Shown piece after piece: positions 1 to 13,196 of a stretch of DNA of 64,000 bases. Position 1 is the first letter of the stretch. Every line of letters starts with the position of its first letter. The notes under the pieces were generated by a model. The model was given only the letters and a program-made list of their open reading frames with translations, was not told where the DNA came from and did no database searches. The stretch comes from Unio delphinus (lineage: Eukaryota; Mollusca; Bivalvia; Unionida; Unionidae): positions 558,001-622,000 of the forward strand of contig JAQISU010000058.1 of the NCBI GenBank assembly GCA_029339505.1. Reading direction: 5' to 3'. The translations under genes and the position numbers were made by a program.

Positions 1-1856
<1,856 letters not shown>

Positions 1857-2334
1857 TGTATCTAGTATTTACAAATAGTTTCGAAGTGAATAAATGCATC
1901 AACATGCCTAAATCTTTTGCTGGTGTTGTTGTAGTAACTTTAAGCTCTCTGCAATAAATCATGTGATTTAAGCAATCCAAATGCTTGTTGCGTTGTAAAA
2001 CTGTAACTATATCTACGATCAACGTGCTTTCGTTGAATCATTTTCATTTCGAGTACATATAACTATTGTTTTCATTCCCTATTGAAAGTAAAACATTATA
2101 ATTTTATACTTTTGGTCGAGTAAACCGGCATTATTAAGTTATATGAAGCACACTAGACGCTCGAACATAAGTGAAGTGGTTTACAATGATATGCCTCTGA
2201 CAATTTGTATAGCAAGTCAGATAACTTGTAACTGTATTGACACCCTTTAGATACTATTTTGCAAAGCCTTTCTTTTTCATTTGGACATGCAGAGAATTTA
2301 AAAACATGAAATCTTACAATCGAGTCGCGTTTAC
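1857..2334. other. Intronic AT-rich sequence, no feature seen
   Basis: This lies between the LINE tail and the S1 exon of the receptor gene. I see no gene or clear repeat here. The next 3' receptor exon is not in this stretch, so it must lie left of the window. Confidence 0.5.
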
Positions 2335-2553
2335 TTGACAAGGAATAGCGTGGTGCCCACACTTTCCAGTAGTCTCATCTGGGTTAACATAGATGACGTA
2401 AGGCGGCTCGCTCAGCGTAGCGATCCTAAATACTCGTCTGTCCGGTTTTCCTTTGGGGGGAAATGTGGACCGCCCTGGCCATGTGATCTCGTTCATCTGT
2501 ATTGCCATATCTATATGACCAGTTGAATTTTTCACAGGGAGAAGTTTACCAAC
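2335..2553 (-). CDS. GRIN2-like: NMDA receptor GluN2-like exon: ATD end to S1 start
   Basis: This exon has 219 nt, 73 codons, phase 0 at both ends. The acceptor is TTTGCAG before GTTGGTAAA and the donor is CAA then GTAAAC. It begins VGKLLPV, the ATD-to-linker junction that follows the tryptophan-containing end of the preceding exon. A proline-rich linker (TWPG, TFPPKGKPDRR) follows, then the start of S1: FRIATLSEPPYVIYV, then a Gly-Lys-Cys and a PCQ that correspond to the conserved cysteine-bearing loop 1 of NMDA subunits. S1 forms half of the glutamate-binding clamshell. The next exon, with the GFCID-type segment, is missing from the window. Of all exons here this one is the most clearly NMDA-like. 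Confidence 0.88.
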
Positions 2554-2957
2554 CTGCAAATAAGCACATTTTAACAGTTGTTTCTCTAATAATTCACATA
2601 CAGGAATTGCAAGACATTATGTTGCGAATTGTGCACTGAAAATCGCAATGCTACATGGTAATTACTACCACGCGAATTTGTAATATGCCATATATTTCCA
2701 GATGCAAACTTGTAACATTTCAAATATGCGATCGTTTTCCAGATACAAACCTATAGCACTGAAATATGCAGTTTTTATCTAGATTCAAAAATATATATCA
2801 TTGTAATATGCAGTCTATATCTAGATAAAAGATGTAACACTTTGCCTTTTCGCAATTAGAGCATATGATTTACTCAGGTTGATGCTTTCCTTCATACCAT
2901 TGTAACGAATTGAGTACCTGGCTTAAAAAGAATATTTAATCGTGAAACTCTTATCCG

Positions 2958-2959
<2 letters not shown>

Positions 2960-3013
<54 letters not shown>
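2960..3013. repeat. (TC)n microsatellite
   Basis: About 27 uninterrupted TC units in the intron upstream of the S1 exon. Confidence 0.97.
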
Positions 3014-3017
<4 letters not shown>

Positions 3018-3238
3018 AATTACCCCTCCACTAGTTTTGTTTCGTTGTATATGCAGTCAAATGTCTCACTGAACCACGCTTTTCCTTTCTGAAAAGCGCA
3101 CACTTACGACACTAACAAAGGACAAAGAGGTAGCAAGTGTTTTAGCGTTTAACACTTAATGAATAAATCAAAATATTACAGACAGTTAAATATCCCCATG
3201 CTCTTATTTGATACAACATGATCAAAAACATCATCATA

Positions 3239-3318
3239 AACACCACCACCAGCAACAACAACACCACCACCACCACCAACAACAACAACAATAATAATAA
3301 TAATAATAATAATAATAA
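3239..3318. repeat. Compound trinucleotide repeat (ACC/AAC/AAT)
   Basis: Blocks of ACC, AAC and AAT units follow one another. They look like one array that mutated stepwise. Confidence 0.95.
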
Positions 3319-4052
3319 ACGTAACACACTATTATTCGGAATTTAAAAGTTATATAGTGTAAATTTCAGTCATTGGTCTGTCTGTAATTCTGATATACTG
3401 GTTTAAGTTGCTTTTTACCTTTGAAGATTTTTGAAAACAGTATGATGTCTGAGTCTCATGAAAAGATGTATAGGCAAGATGATTCTTTCCTACTTCTTTT
3501 AAATGGATCATATCTTTTGGACCAATAAGTGATGCAACACCCTACTTAATACACAGACTCACATAATTTCACACAATAACAATAATTCACCAGATTTAAT
3601 TATATACAGAAAGCTCATTAGTTTACAGTACGTTCAAATTCTCTATTATTTTTTTTTTCAGTCAATACAAGAAAGTATTGACGCGTTTGATTTAAAAGAG
3701 ATAATTTAAGCATATATGTTTAAGAAAGCAATACTTTAGGTCCCTTTTTAACATTCAGACTTGATTTTGTAATATTCATTTTGATACTTTCACAAGAAAA
3801 TTCTAAGCAATATTGTTCTATTTATTTATCTTTTTTTTCTACTTGATCAGTCGGAAGTATTTGAAATGTAACTAAATATAAACGTCCTTGCCCATGCCCC
3901 AGTGGTGTATAAGTTTCAACAACATTGCAGTTAGATGTATTTCGTCTGCATTAACGTCGTAACCGTAATATATTTTGATCTCTGTGATACGTCTACATTT
4001 AAGTTGCAAATGTTTATCACTTTTATCATAAGATTTGCTAAACAAATCCATT

Positions 4053-4312
4053 CCTCGATAACATTAATAGATAAATTAAATTCATTCCTTAATAATGTTA
4101 ATAGACCAATTAAATCCCTTCCTCGATAATGTTATTATACAAATTAAATCCATTCCTCGATAATGTTAATAGACAAATTAAATCCATTCCTCGATAATGT
4201 TAATAGACAAATTAAATCCATTCCTCGATAATGTTAATAGACAAATTAAATCCATTCCTCAATAATGTTAATAGACAAATTAAATCCATTCCTCGATAAT
4301 GTTAATAGACAA
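4053..4312. repeat. 34-bp minisatellite, about 7.6 copies
   Basis: The unit starts CCTCGATAATGTTAATAGAC and ends AAATTAAATCCATT. The first three copies are diverged, the middle copies are nearly identical and the last is truncated. Intronic. Confidence 0.93.
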
Positions 4313-4756
4313 AAAAACGTTAATCCTCTTACACTTGCTACAAAAAAATATAATAAATATTCTGAAGGGCATATTTTTATGAAAATCTTCAGCTGGAGTG
4401 GTTTTTTGGATATTTTTAGTATTTCAGTTAATTTACATTGTGTAATGTCTTTTCTCTCTTTGCTACATTTGGGAACGAGAACAACAGGTTCAGATGTTTT
4501 GGTTCATCGGTTTCTTAGATCTTTATGTCTGCCAAGAATTCGACACCTTTGAGAAAGTAGCCAACTCTTTTGGTCTCACTGGATAGTTTCGTATTTTGAC
4601 ACCTCCCAAATATGTAAGGTATAAGACATGATCCTAATTATCACAATCCTATCATTTTTCAGTTCAGACATAAGCTTCATCTGTAATATGGTTTAGATTT
4701 ACATTGAGTTAGGCTTGGATATGGTTTGATTTGTTTGTTTGTTTTGCTTGTTTGTT

Positions 4757-5004
4757 TATGATTTTTAACGTAGCTTTAACAATGTTTCAGTCATATCGCT
4801 ACGATGTCTGCAGTGAGGCAGTTTATAGTGATGTCGAGCACTGGGGCATCATAACGCAAAGATTTAAAATGGTGTCTCACCCAGTCACATTATCCTGACA
4901 CCAGGCCGACCAGTCCTAACACTAATCTATTAATGCTGAGCGCCATTCGAGGCAGCTGTTAGTATAATTTTTGTAAGTCTTTGGTAGGTCACCGGAGCGG
5001 TTAG
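4757..5004 (-). mobile_element. tRNA-derived SINE (family B), internally deleted
   Basis: This matches the fuller copy at 16119-16429 over most of its length, for example TCATATCGCTACGATGTCTG and the segment around CCTGACACCAGGCCGACC. Its tRNA-like head, read on the minus strand, is missing about 61 bp. The sequence jumps from TTTGGTA straight to GGTCACCGGAGCGG, so the B box is lost. Confidence 0.8.
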
Positions 5005-5625
5005 GGTTGGCTTGTTGGTGACTGCCTGTGACAGTTAGACTCACATTGGAGATCCAGTGCGTAACTTGGGCTTCAAATGAGTAGCCGACTTGGCTTACGT
5101 ATTTACATGTGTCTGTTACAGAGGTAAGTATCTAAAAATCTAGATGGTTGAGGGGTGATGAAAAGTATGCTAATTTGTTACAGTACTAGTGAACTGTATT
5201 CATGTGTAAGGCACACACAGATTCTTTAAGCTGTCTTGTCACAGGAGAATATTGAAAAATTGCTCTTGCCTGTAAAACATGAATGTGAAAAAGAGGGGTT
5301 GGGGGCAGTGTTGATTCAGTGTTAAAGACACTAGTTGCATAAGGATTTAACATTAATACCTCAGTCAGAATCGTACAAGCATTCTTTCAGTAAAAATCAT
5401 TAGTTATTTTTAGTTGTATCTTTAATGTAACATTATTATCATTTAAATGCGATGGGTCATTGTAGGACAAACATTTTCCAAAAATACTGTCCAGTGAGAC
5501 CTTTTTGTCTCCAGCAGCAAAAGCAATCATTGTCACGGAATATAACTGCATTTGTTATTTTTTATAAACGTGTGTTGTTGACTTATTTGAAAAGTTTACA
5601 ATTAGTAGCTAGCTATACAATATTC

Positions 5626-5830
5626 CAGAGGCGTAGCGATGGTATTTTGCGCCCGGGGACAAACTATAAAATTGGCGCCCCAGCGATCTTGTGACAGATT
5701 TATTACCCTTGTTTTCATATTATAATGTAACGTTGCAAGCCTCATTTTGGCGCCCCTGTACCTTGGCGCCCGAGGACATATGTACCCCCGCCCCCCCCCC
5801 CCCCCCCCCCCCCCCGTCGCTACGCCTCTG
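5626..5830. mobile_element. hAT-type MITE, 205 bp, with 8-bp target duplication
   Basis: The terminal inverted repeats start CAGAGGCGTAGCGA at both ends, 14 identical bases. The flanks carry the same octamer, CAATATTC, at 5618-5625 and 5831-5838. An 8-bp duplication with CAG-starting ends is the hAT signature. Inside are several GGCGCCC-type blocks and a C run at 5791-5815. There is no coding capacity. Confidence 0.9.
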
Positions 5831-5947
5831 CAATATTCCTGATATTATATAAGTGGTTTTCATTTTAATAAGGTGTGCGATAGGGAATAGCATATTTTAA
5901 CATCTGTATCGCATGCCAGATCTGTGATGTAAGATTGAAATGGGTAT

Positions 5948-6133
5948 GTAACGTATTGTGACCGTTACGGTATTTTTCTCACGTATCATATATTAGGTGA
6001 ACAATACTTTTCTCGCGTATCTTACATTGTGCGACCAATACGGTATTTTTCTTACGTATCTTACATTGTGCGACCAATACGGTATTTTTCTTACGTATCA
6101 TATATTGTATGAACAATGTAATACTTTTCTTAG
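5948..6133. repeat. Degenerate 39-bp minisatellite, 4 to 5 copies
   Basis: The unit carries GACCAATACGGTATTTTTCT followed by TACGTATCTTACATTGTGC. The two middle copies are almost identical and the outer ones have drifted. Confidence 0.85.
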
Positions 6134-6345
6134 AGTTATAATAAATATTTAAAATATCTTGTTAGCAGACTGACTGATTGTGTTGTCACTTTGCCTTTGA
6201 AGGAAAACTCGAAATAAAACATAGTTCGTTGGAGATATCGAAATAAACTATAAATTAGAGCATCTGCTTATCTCAAAAATGGTACCGGTCTCAGCATTCA
6301 AAATCTCGTTTCAACTACGTTATCATTCATTGTTATGTTACTTAC

Positions 6346-6484
6346 AGGTTCCCACTTACGAAACATTTTCATTTTGTTATCATAGAATGGCTGAACATTG
6401 TAGACGTCTAGGGTTGCATGGTTTATTACACCATTATCCGAAAAGGACACAGGTGGATCGACAAATTTACTTCTCTTCATGTAC
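6346..6484 (-). CDS. GRIN2-like: NMDA receptor GluN2-like exon: end of the ATD
   Basis: This exon has 139 nt: one base completing the codon begun in the exon at 9970-9781, then 46 codons, ending in phase 0. The acceptor has a pyrimidine-rich tract (TTTCTTTTCATTATAG) and the donor is CCT then GTAAGTAAC. The protein includes VSFSDNGVINHATLDVYN and ends RKWEP. This corresponds to the terminal strands of the ATD of GluN2 subunits, where a phe-ser-acidic-gly stretch and a final trp-x-x-val-gly precede the linker to S1. It joins in frame to the VGK start of the exon at 2553-2335. An ORF on the opposite strand here is only its complement. Confidence 0.85.
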
Positions 6485-8536
6485 CTATAATGAAAAGAAA
6501 TATCGTGGTGAGACTTCACTAAAAACACTTAAATCTGAAATAAACCATAGTGCGATACAATTAGGTGTCCACACAGTTCACAGCCATATATTGGCATGAA
6601 CTGTAGTGAAATAGACAATAATGCTATTTTTAATTTCCTTTAATTTTATTTTTTTTCTAACTGCAGACTTCAGCAAAGTCTAAGTTGCTAAATTATATAA
6701 AACTGATCGCAATTTTGTATTCGCATAATTACTTGCTGACTGGTTGAGTGACAATATTTGATTTTAGGTAATTTATAAACTATTATTAGTTTTTAAACAA
6801 ACCGTCTGCTTTTGTTCAGTTCAGAAACTTTGTTCGGATATTCTTATCCCCCATATCGATCGCTCTTTACTTTTCATTTCGTGTATACCTCAACTTCAAA
6901 CAGACATGTTTATCTATTCCACATTTATCATGTTTCCTCGTTCATATCCAAAATTCAAAGAAAATGATCCTTCAGCAAACAGCAAATAATCATGCCTTCC
7001 GATCACGTGACTGGTTCACATTGGCAATCCTCCAATCGGACATCGCCTGCTGCATATCCTTAGCGTAAATTTGGGTTAAACTTTGTGTTTGTCATTAGGT
7101 TTTATGATCAACTCCATCTAAAATATGTAAAACTTCATGACATTGATTTATTCTATTTAACTTTATCTGCTAAATGTGTTTACATGATATAGAAGAAATA
7201 AATCAAGAGCCATTCAAAGAATATTATTTTTAATTCTAACTTTAGCAATTAATAATGCTTAACTTTTATATTTTGAAAATAGCAACAAGAATTTGATTTC
7301 TGGATAGACATGAGAGTTATCTTTGTTGAAAATATTAATTTTACTTTGCAAACAAAATAACAGATTACAGCTTATACACATTATAACTTTAAATTGAATG
7401 CAATAATTTAATGTAAGCGAATAGAATCGTACCAATCTAAAGCTGAGAGTAGAAATTAATAACAACGTATTTCCTCAGCTCGTTCACCAATCCGGTCATA
7501 ACGTAAGATTTTGTTTGTTTGTTTGTTCTTCAGTTTCCGTAAAAAGCTTTATTTTTTTTTTAAAAAAAAAAATAGACTCCCAAAAAGTTGGTCTGTATCC
7601 TCTTACGCTGCTCAAGATTATAACCGGTAAATGTATAGCCTAAGGTCATGTTCATTCCAATCAGTATAGATATCCAGTAATAGGTACTGTCGAACTGACC
7701 ACTGGGATATTCATGGAAATAATCAAACGGAACGATAAGGAAAATCTCGTCACCCATATCTCGTAAAGTTTACTACTACTGATACACATTAGGACTATAC
7801 ATGCAACAGCATCGCATGGCAGTAATATGTAATATGAATTATCCTTCGCTGTGCAAAAATAATTTGATGAGCAACACATTATTTCAGTCAAGTAAAGGGA
7901 AAATAAAGAAATAATTGAGTTGACAGGTCAAGTAACTGAAATGAAATTTAAAGGAAGTAAAGTAATTCAACTCTAGAAAACATGAGATGATGCTCTTTTA
8001 TGTGACTTGAAATCTGTTGGCATTCTCGCTTTTTGATTTTATGTTAGGACGTAATCACATGGACACTGGTGTAATACAAACCTGAGACTCTGATGGCTTG
8101 ATATGATAGATGGTAGGGTGTCTTCTTCTTTTCTATATGAAATATATTCTTAGTGTCAATTATTAAATACTGCTATGAACTATAACTTTATAACTTATTG
8201 AAAAGAGAATGGCTTGACCTGATATTTGTATGCGCTTATGTATGCTATATACTGAGAATTGTTGCCAGTCATGTCGATAATAAAGACAATGTCTTGAAGT
8301 AAGATTATATACATCATTCAACACTGGTCCAATCTTTTAGAATCTTCAAACTTATAATGCATCAGAATCAGAAATATGCTTATCATCGCAATTTCTCTCT
8401 CAAATCATATTTTGAACATATCACTAAGCTTGATGATTTCATGAGCTCACAATACAACTTATAATTAGTCCTACAATGTAAGACGTCTACACTGATAGTT
8501 ACGGGAAGGTCCTACTGTATAATTAAACGGCGTTTG
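6485..8536. other. Intron sequence, AT-rich, no gene supported
   Basis: Only AT-rich sequence, short homopolymers and a T/A run near 7552-7572. A minus-strand ORF at 7560-7757 was examined as an exon and dropped, because the flanking exons already join in phase. Confidence 0.6.
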
Positions 8537-8793
8537 ACGCTCATTCCCGAGTGGCCGAGTGGTCTAAAGCACTGTCCGTTACGGATCACTGCCATCTCAC
8601 CTCTGTCTGCGTGGGTTCGAGTCTAAGATTCGGCTAATGTGGTTATGTGAGAAAGCTTGCCTGTAGCTTCTCGTGGGTCGGTGGTTCTTTCCGGGTGTTT
8701 TCCCGGGTTCTTCCTCCACCAATAATACTGTAAAGCCTATATTGTGCTGAAAAATGGCGTTAAACCATAAAAACAAGCAAAACGCTCATTCCC
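8537..8793 (+). mobile_element. tRNA-derived SINE (family A), full length with TSD
   Basis: The head has RNA polymerase III boxes: A box GAGTGGCCGAGTGGTCTAAA at about 8549 and B box GGGTTCGAGTC at about 8614, like a Leu or Ser tRNA. A body with CCGGGTGTTTTCCCGGGTTC and TTCCTCCACC follows, resembling the conserved central domain of Meta-type SINEs. The tail is A-rich (GGCGTTAAACCATAAAAAC). The 12-mer ACGCTCATTCCC flanks the element at 8537-8548 and 8782-8793, a target-site duplication from LINE-mediated insertion. A second, truncated copy lies at 44630-44789. It is not a functional tRNA gene. Confidence 0.88.
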
Positions 8794-9780
8794 CGGTCGA
8801 CTGAATAGGTAACGATAGGCCAACATTTCACGAATATCTCACACATCTGGCAGCCTTTATCGACGCTTTCCTACAAATTTAGATGTAACTAATTAAGTCG
8901 GACTATACTTTTACTCTGTCTTTTTTCTACCCAATTCCAGTACTGACACAAGCAAATAGACACGTTTACAAATTCCTTCGGCACGCATTTCATTTGATTA
9001 AAATGCGATGGAAGCCGGGTAGATTTTAGTGGAAATAAGTTCATTTAAAAAAGGAATAAAGATATTACAATATTGAAGAAAGCAATGGTAGAGTTTCTTT
9101 TGGTTAAAGAGACGCATCATCCATTTAACATATTTGGACATTCCTTGGATTCCATGACATAATAGCCAGCCGAAATATATGTCAACGGATTTTGAAAATT
9201 CATCCAAAAACAATCAATAAATGACTTCGACACTGCTAGATATTGCCTCATAATCTGAAATTCCTCCAGCAATATGTAATAACATGTTCTCGTTTTCAAA
9301 ACTGCTGTTTCTTAGCAAATTAAGACAACTGTTTTGTTTTCTAGAGGGATGTTAACTTCGATGATCATCCACATTTTTTGAGCTGACATTGACTCGGTAG
9401 TCATCCACGCAACAAATCAATATATATTCACAACACCTTCGTTATTTTCCTTTTTCTCTTATAATTATATTTCTCCAAATAAGTTATTTCTTCTAGTGTT
9501 TTGGATTTACAAGTTATGGAGCTACCGATCATTTAAATTCAAGTGTATCGTGTGAAGTAATTAATAACTAGCCGAAGCCGCACTAAATGATTTCATTTTC
9601 TACCTTTCCAATTCTGTTTTAGCTTTTACATGTTGTTAGATTATATTTTTATGAAGACAACCTTTCAGAAAAAATTCAGACTCCTTGCAGAACCATGCCA
9701 TTAAGCATTGCAATATTAAGTGGAACAGATTTATTGCTTCCTCTTATAACCTAATGTTGAAACTATCGAGCTCTTCTTAC
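8794..9780. other. Intron sequence, no feature recognised
   Basis: AT-rich sequence between the SINE and the ATD exon. Two short minus-strand ORFs near 8998-9299 show no family resemblance and no matching splice phases. Confidence 0.5.
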
Positions 9781-9970
9781 GTGTATAATATTTTTCCATC
9801 CTTCCAAAAACCATTGAGAAATGATGCGTCGCATGTCATATTTGGAACCAAATTGGTGTGGGCAAATAATTCCTGATGTTTTGATATCTCTTCCAGACCG
9901 AAGGCCCACACTTTTATGGCTGATCGTAAAGCTTGCTCGATTACTGCAACACTGCGATTACTTGAAAATC
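9781..9970 (-). CDS. GRIN2-like: NMDA receptor GluN2-like exon: ATD lobe 2
   Basis: This exon has 190 nt: two bases completing a Gly codon from the preceding exon, 62 codons, then two bases. The acceptor is CATCTCATTGCAG before GATTTTC and the donor is TACAC then GTAAGAAG. The product contains a helix (RSVAVIEQALRSAIKVWAFG) that matches the arg-x-x-asp-gly-val-ala helix of the GluN2 ATD. An unstructured segment ends in NMTCDASF, with the conserved disulfide cysteine, and then FWKDGKILY precedes the last ATD strands. The open phase (AC plus G) joins exactly to the exon at 6484-6346. Both phases agree with the neighbours, which strongly supports the model. Confidence 0.85.
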
Positions 9971-11004
9971 CTGCAATGAGATGCATATGTATATGTATTA
10001 AACGTAACTGGATTTATGTCATAGTCGGTACACTATGCGTACCGTGGGCGTGGTTTCATAATGTTGATATTATGTACGTGAATATATCACTTTATGTGAT
10101 TCTAATTGATCGAAATAAACCTATGAAATTATTGTGCTTTATTCTCTTTACAGATTGGCTGCGATCGATGGAAAACGTTTTAAACTCCGCCTCCTGAACC
10201 TTTTTGTTTACATTGAACATTTGTGGTCGCCGTATTTTATTCAACTTGCGAAAGTAATTGAGAACAAATGGTCTCATCTGCTTCAATATTGCAAATGTCA
10301 CCCACAGGGATTTGTTATGTCATGAATAACATATCATAACATGAAAGATGGCAAAATCACCCAGACAAAAACAATAACAACACGTAAAACTACCGGTATT
10401 GCTTAGATGATAATGAGGGTGGGGGTGGGAATGGATGGGCTGTATATCTGTAGCATCGAATCCACCCTATATACAAGCTTGGTTTAAATGTGAACTTACT
10501 GAAGTAAATAGCTCACCTTTGTTCACAGAAGAATGTAAACATAAACCGGTCTCGAAAACAGATAGAACTTTATCCAACAACAACATATTTAGGTGCAAAA
10601 TATGTTATGCAAGTCCGACTCAAAATACGATTTGTTTACGTCTTCTTTACAATTTAATTTTCCAAATTGAATACTGCAAATATCCGGTCACAAATACATT
10701 ATAGTAAATATGTGCATTTCTGTATCCAGTAATCTTCTTTTCACATGACTATCGCAACATCCATTAATCCTCTTTTCACAAGAATGTCGCAACAATGTAA
10801 TTTTTGCTGTGATGTCGAATTTCAAACACTGTCAAAGTCGCTGTGTTGGCCAACTCAAACCGCTACCAAACCATGCGACATCACACGCATTGGAAATGTT
10901 GAATTGACAAATGTTTCTCATTTGTAAAATGCGCAGTTTATTTGGATGTACGCTTATTCTTTGATTTGTATTTATCGAAAATGTATAATATACTTTCACT
11001 ATTT
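9971..11004. other. Intron sequence, no feature recognised
   Basis: AT-rich sequence with short, unconvincing ORFs on both strands. No repeat or gene could be named. Confidence 0.5.
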
Positions 11005-12505
11005 CAGCTTTGTTTGGAGGGTTGTCCAGTTTTTCGTTGATGGGTAATTGGGTGAGACGACTGATAGTTTGATCGTTGATGGATTAAGAGTGATTCAGGA
11101 TGCTGTCAAAGTGTCAGCCCATCGTTACATAATGCTCTCTTTGTCAGTAATTAGTGTGTTACCCTCTGAGTGGAGAAAGAAGGATGATCCAGAGGATGTA
11201 GATCCATTCTCTTCTTTCAGGGCATTGAAGATATCATGATGGTCTGCAGATCACTGGATCTCATCTGCTTTGTTTCTCAGTCATGTGTCTCGCATCTTAC
11301 GCAGTTTCAACTGTACAGTTCTGCATATTATGTTGTGCGGATCTTTCCTTGAGGTGGACATTGAAATTGTTGAGGAGGGGTTAAAGGAGGCTGTGTGTCA
11401 TATCGAGCAACTGCTTGATCTCGTCGCATTTATGATGAAACCAGTCCTGATGCTTTCTGGTTGAAGGTCCAAGGATTTCCGAAGCTGTGCTGTAGACCAG
11501 CTCTCTGAATGCCACATAGTCGGTCCCCTAATTCTGATTGTCGAGAGTGGTGGATTTCATACGTTCTTTCGGAGCATCCACGAGAGACTGGCACTGGTGC
11601 CTTTCAGGTTTGTGAAGTTTTGTTGTTAATGAGGATTCTTTTACTGTGGGCGTCTTTTGGGCAAATTGCCGATATTGATTTTGATGAGCGGGCGGTGGTC
11701 TGTCCAACAGTCAGCTCCACAAAAGGACATCGTCATACACACATCTTGCCTGTCACTATTCCTGACACTGACATCGTAGATGAGGTGCCAGTGCTTAGAG
11801 CGATGGTGCATCCATGACGTCCGTGTACGGGTAGGGAGGCGTACGATGAGCAGTACATGATCTGCGCATGCCTGGAGCAAACGGAGACCATTGCTATTAC
11901 AGTGATTTACTCCGTGCTTTACAAGCACTCCATCCCATGCAACGTGATCCCATAGTACTCTTGCACTGATCTCACCAAGAATGACGAGTTAATGTTCCAT
12001 CAGAACGTCGCCAATGACGGACTCAAGATCCTCATAGAAGTTCACCTTTACTTCATCTGGGTTGTTCATGGCTGTAGAAAAGCGACTAATGATGGTAAGG
12101 TGCATTCTTCGAGACACGAGTTGTAGTGTTATGGTTAAGAAGTCTGTCGTTTACTCCTCACTGCAAGCCGACACTAGCTTCACGTCGCTCTTCAAATCCT
12201 CGGCCGCTGAAAAGGAAAGTGTAATCGCTGTCTCTTTCACAGAGTATGCCTTCTCCTGCAAGTTGGGTCTATCTCAAGGAAGGACTGTCCACATTGTATC
12301 TGGCGAGTTCCTTTCCATTCTGGTGCTTCTCCTATGGGGACTTTCCGCATCGCCTCTGTCTAGTAAAGTGCGTACATTCTATGCTCCAAGTGTGAGAAGA
12401 GCAGTCCTCATGGTCATGAGTCTGTCGTTTACTCCCTTGTGAGGTCCAGCCAATTTGCCAGTCAATGATATCTTCACTGCAAAGCCGACACCAGCTTCAT
12501 GGCGC
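11005..12505 (-). mobile_element. LINE fragment: endonuclease and linker, in receptor intron
   Basis: Read on the minus strand across several frames this gives a LINE endonuclease. A WNVRTLLD-like start lies near 12385-12360 and ELARYNVD near 12310. The PNPDE region follows, then a GDFNAR-equivalent (LGEISARV) near 11975, MHHRSKHWHLI near 11795 and CGADCWTDHRPL near 11710. A linker ends in INDQTISRL near 11060. The RT is absent. It is the same family as the element at 54170-56590. At 12411-12505 a second, better-preserved copy of the REAGVGF to GVNDRLM segment is joined in front, so part of the endonuclease is present twice. Many stops and frameshifts make it non-functional. It lies in the intron between the receptor exons at 13196 and 9970, in the same orientation as the gene. 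Confidence 0.85.
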
Positions 12506-13056
12506 TCCTATATATAGGAATATAATTACGCACTAAAGACACAATGCAAGACGAACACATCAGTACAGCAGATATCAAACTGATTGTTACCCGAAAGCGG
12601 CTATCCGTCCAACCATTTTGTTTACCGTCTACAGCTGTAACATAATCACATTATTTCCAATGTTTACGCCCAACATTATGTCCAGCCTGAGAAAAGTGAT
12701 GGAATTTATTTTACAAGCAGATGAGGCGAAAGCAAAGTTAAACATAAACTATTAACAAAAGATATAAATATTGCGGAGGCTGACGCCGCATTAATTGCGG
12801 AAAGAAAAGTTAGCTTTCTGTCTGGTACTATTATAGGCAACAAAAACTAACACAATTATAACAATCATTGATATAATATAGAGAACCACCATAGATCTCA
12901 TACGAAAGGTAAATATGTCAATGTTTGCTGGTATGGTTGTTTCTCAAAGCGGTAGTTTTATCCATATGGTACAAATACTCCAGTTTATCTTTGATGTAGT
13001 AGTTTTCTGACAGTGCTGTCACAAAAACATCATGGTGATCCAATTAAATTTCTTAC
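12506..13056. other. Intron sequence, no feature recognised
   Basis: AT-rich sequence between the LINE fragment and the next receptor exon. Confidence 0.5.
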
Positions 13057-13196
13057 CCAGAGATCCTATAGGGTACGAGGGCGACGCCCTGTTGGTGATT
13101 ATACCAATGCTTGATGACGTTAGTATCCACATATATATCTCACTTGTTAGGCCCATTTTCTCTGCTCGGTCCAGGATGCTCTTTGCTTCGTCTGAC
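13057..13196 (-). CDS. GRIN2-like: NMDA receptor GluN2-like exon: ATD core
   Basis: This exon has 140 nt: one base, 46 codons and one base. The acceptor is TTTTTAAG before GTCAGACG and the donor is TCTCTGG then GTAAGAAA. It encodes SDEAKSILDRAEKMGLTSEI, YMWILTSSSIGI and a final SPSYPIGSL. This matches the GluN2 ATD stretch with a Ser/Cys-x-Glu-Glu-Ala helix, a short-chain GLTG turn, the TRP-ILE-VAL-PRO strand and the phe-pro-x-GLY-leu loop. The final G joins GA of the next exon to make Gly, in phase. Helix, strand and loop order and spacing all fit the family. Confidence 0.87.

Noticed and set aside
6279..6599. 106-codon plus-strand ORF
   Set aside because: It is antisense to the receptor exon at 6484-6346, which has splice sites and family resemblance.
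7560..7757. Minus-strand ORF with an IVP and YPSG pattern resembling a glutamate receptor ATD exon
   Set aside because: The exons at 13196-13057, 9970-9781 and 6484-6346 already join in phase and cover this part of the domain. The ORF has no good acceptor.
8549..8625. Possible tRNA gene (and again at 44634-44712)
   Set aside because: Both copies continue into the same SINE body, and one is flanked by a target duplication. The boxes belong to a tRNA-derived SINE.
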